Assembly: GCA_013044365.1 (NCBI GenBank)
Contig: JABEUP010000174.1
Span: 1-5,678 of the forward strand
From: Acidimicrobiaceae bacterium
GTDB taxonomy: Bacteria; Actinomycetota; Acidimicrobiia; Acidimicrobiales; Acidimicrobiaceae
Length of the DNA: 5,678 bases
Direction: 5' to 3'
A program made the position numbers and the translations under genes. Shown here piece by piece: positions 5,586-5,678 of this stretch. The notes beneath the pieces were generated by a model. That model worked only from the letters and a program-made list of their open reading frames with translations, made no database searches and was not told the origin of the DNA. Within the stretch, counting starts at the first letter, position 1, and every line of letters begins with the position of its first letter.

Positions 5586-5678
5586 ATGTATGATTTGACA
5601 CTGTATCGCCTAATGGTTTCGACGACAGTAGTCGAGCAGCGCGGAGTCGGGGCTGCTGCCAAAGAGTTAGGACTATCC
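5586..5678 (+). CDS. LysR-type transcriptional regulator, N-terminal start (partial)
   Basis: The frame from ATG 5586 reads MYDLTLYRLMVSTTVVEQRG and VGAAAKELGLS to the window edge. This fits the start of a LysR-type regulator: a leucine-rich first helix ending VVE, a short turn with a glycine, then AAAKELGLS as the second helix and turn of the winged HTH, where family members read AAxxLxxSQ. The expected SQPAxS recognition helix would follow beyond 5678. A weak ribosome-binding site, GGAAG at 5566-5570, lies 15 bases upstream of the ATG. The gene is co-directional with the carboxyltransferase, 283 bases downstream, and could control the local catabolic genes, but LysR genes more often regulate divergent neighbours. 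Only 31 codons are visible, so MarR or other HTH families remain possible. Confidence 0.6.
   Translation, partial: MYDLTLYRLMVSTTVVEQRGVGAAAKELGLS

Overview
The window looks like a decaying accessory region from a chromosome or large replicon, most likely of an actinobacterium. The best lineage hint is a fragment at the left edge that matches, from memory, the C-terminus of the ISL3-family transposases common in Corynebacterium, Arthrobacter and Rhodococcus. Base composition is moderate by eye, neither very GC-rich nor AT-rich. No RNA gene, CRISPR array or origin was recognised.

Only two long genes appear intact. On the minus strand (653-2023) is a 456-residue MmgE/PrpD-family protein. On the plus strand (3815-5302) is a 495-residue biotin-dependent carboxyltransferase resembling the transcarboxylase 5S subunit or the OadA catalytic region, without its own biotinyl domain. 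A third real gene, a LysR-type regulator, starts at 5586 and runs off the right edge.

Left to right: ISL3 transposase C-terminus (1-221, minus); a small membrane-protein gene broken by stops and a frameshift (229-653, minus), whose start overlaps the stop of the MmgE/PrpD gene as TGATG; the MmgE/PrpD gene; an unrecognised gene remnant split over two frames (2175-2511, minus); an IS3-family element with a nonsense codon in OrfA and a truncated OrfB (2693-3434, plus); a possible LysR C-terminal relic (3537-3790, minus); the carboxyltransferase gene; a probable M20 amidohydrolase/carbamoylase relic (5366-5515, plus); and the LysR start.

The pieces suggest a former organic-acid or amide catabolic and uptake cluster, broken up by insertion sequences and point mutation. 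That pathway is inference. The most interesting observation is that the MmgE/PrpD protein keeps its fold landmarks and a full-length frame, yet the histidines and one lysine that form the known active site of the family appear to be replaced. The carboxyltransferase, by contrast, keeps its complete catalytic set but has no visible biotin carboxylase or carrier partner in the window.
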